From Xenopus tropicalis (taxonomy: Eukaryota > Chordata > Amphibia > Anura > Pipidae), in the NCBI RefSeq assembly GCF_000004195.4, contig NC_030683.2:77554910-77618909 (forward strand): a stretch of 64,000 nt of DNA, given 5' to 3'. Shown here in pieces: positions 63,887 through 64,000 of the stretch (the first letter of the stretch is position 1; each line of letters opens with the position of its first letter). The notes under the pieces were generated by a model. The model worked only from the letters and a program-made list of their open reading frames with translations, searched no databases and had not been told where the DNA came from. Position numbers and translations under genes: made by a program.

Positions 63887-64000
63887 CTATATTATAGAAA
63901 GTGCACTGCTTGACATTGAAAACAAACGAAAAAAACATACAATTCTTTTGCTGTTCTGTCCACAAGACATTACATAAATCAATAATAAATTCTTCAAAAC

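Overview
This is a vertebrate nuclear window. It contains three multi-exon genes with GT/AG introns, and more than half of the sequence is introns and transposon relics. The predicted proteins and the repeat population (palindromic TTAA and TWA MITEs, Tc1/mariner elements with ~210 bp inverted repeats, a DIRS-like element, SPIN-like hAT elements, CR1 and L2-like LINEs) point to a frog of the genus Xenopus. X. tropicalis is my best guess. The species call is inference.

Layout: 1-1,110 is a broken CR1-like LINE on the minus strand. From 3,356 to 18,633 (minus) lies a complete 14-coding-exon SRPRA gene, encoding the signal recognition particle receptor alpha subunit (649 codons plus stop when exons are joined on paper). 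A short intergenic region, 18,634-19,124, separates it head-to-head from FOXRED1 (plus, 19,125-30,527, 11 coding exons, 504 codons plus stop), a mitochondrial complex I assembly oxidoreductase. The same divergent SRPRA/FOXRED1 pair exists in human. From 40,761 to 63,886 (minus) lie the last eight coding exons of a (6-4) DNA photolyase; its N-terminal exons are beyond the right edge. FOXRED1 and the photolyase converge tail-to-tail.

The 30.9-37.7 kb intergenic region is a set of nested insertions: a TTAA MITE holds a hAT-like element, which holds a DIRS-like tyrosine-recombinase element, whose right inverted repeat holds a TA-flanked MITE. A SPIN-like element with perfect 8-bp target duplications sits in the outer MITE. 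At 39.6-40.1 kb a GC-rich fragment of a gene resembling EXOSC6 (RNA exosome subunit MTR3) is embedded in a dispersed repeat. The 14 kb photolyase intron (45,508-59,556) holds a 5.34 kb TTAA-flanked element made mostly of ~395 bp tandem units, an L2-like LINE and a Tc1/mariner copy.

The three host genes are not functionally linked to each other: ER protein targeting, mitochondrial complex I assembly and UV-damage repair. The main novelty is in transposon biology. Exon limits were set by hand from splice consensus plus reading-frame continuity and family similarity. Nothing was searched against a database.
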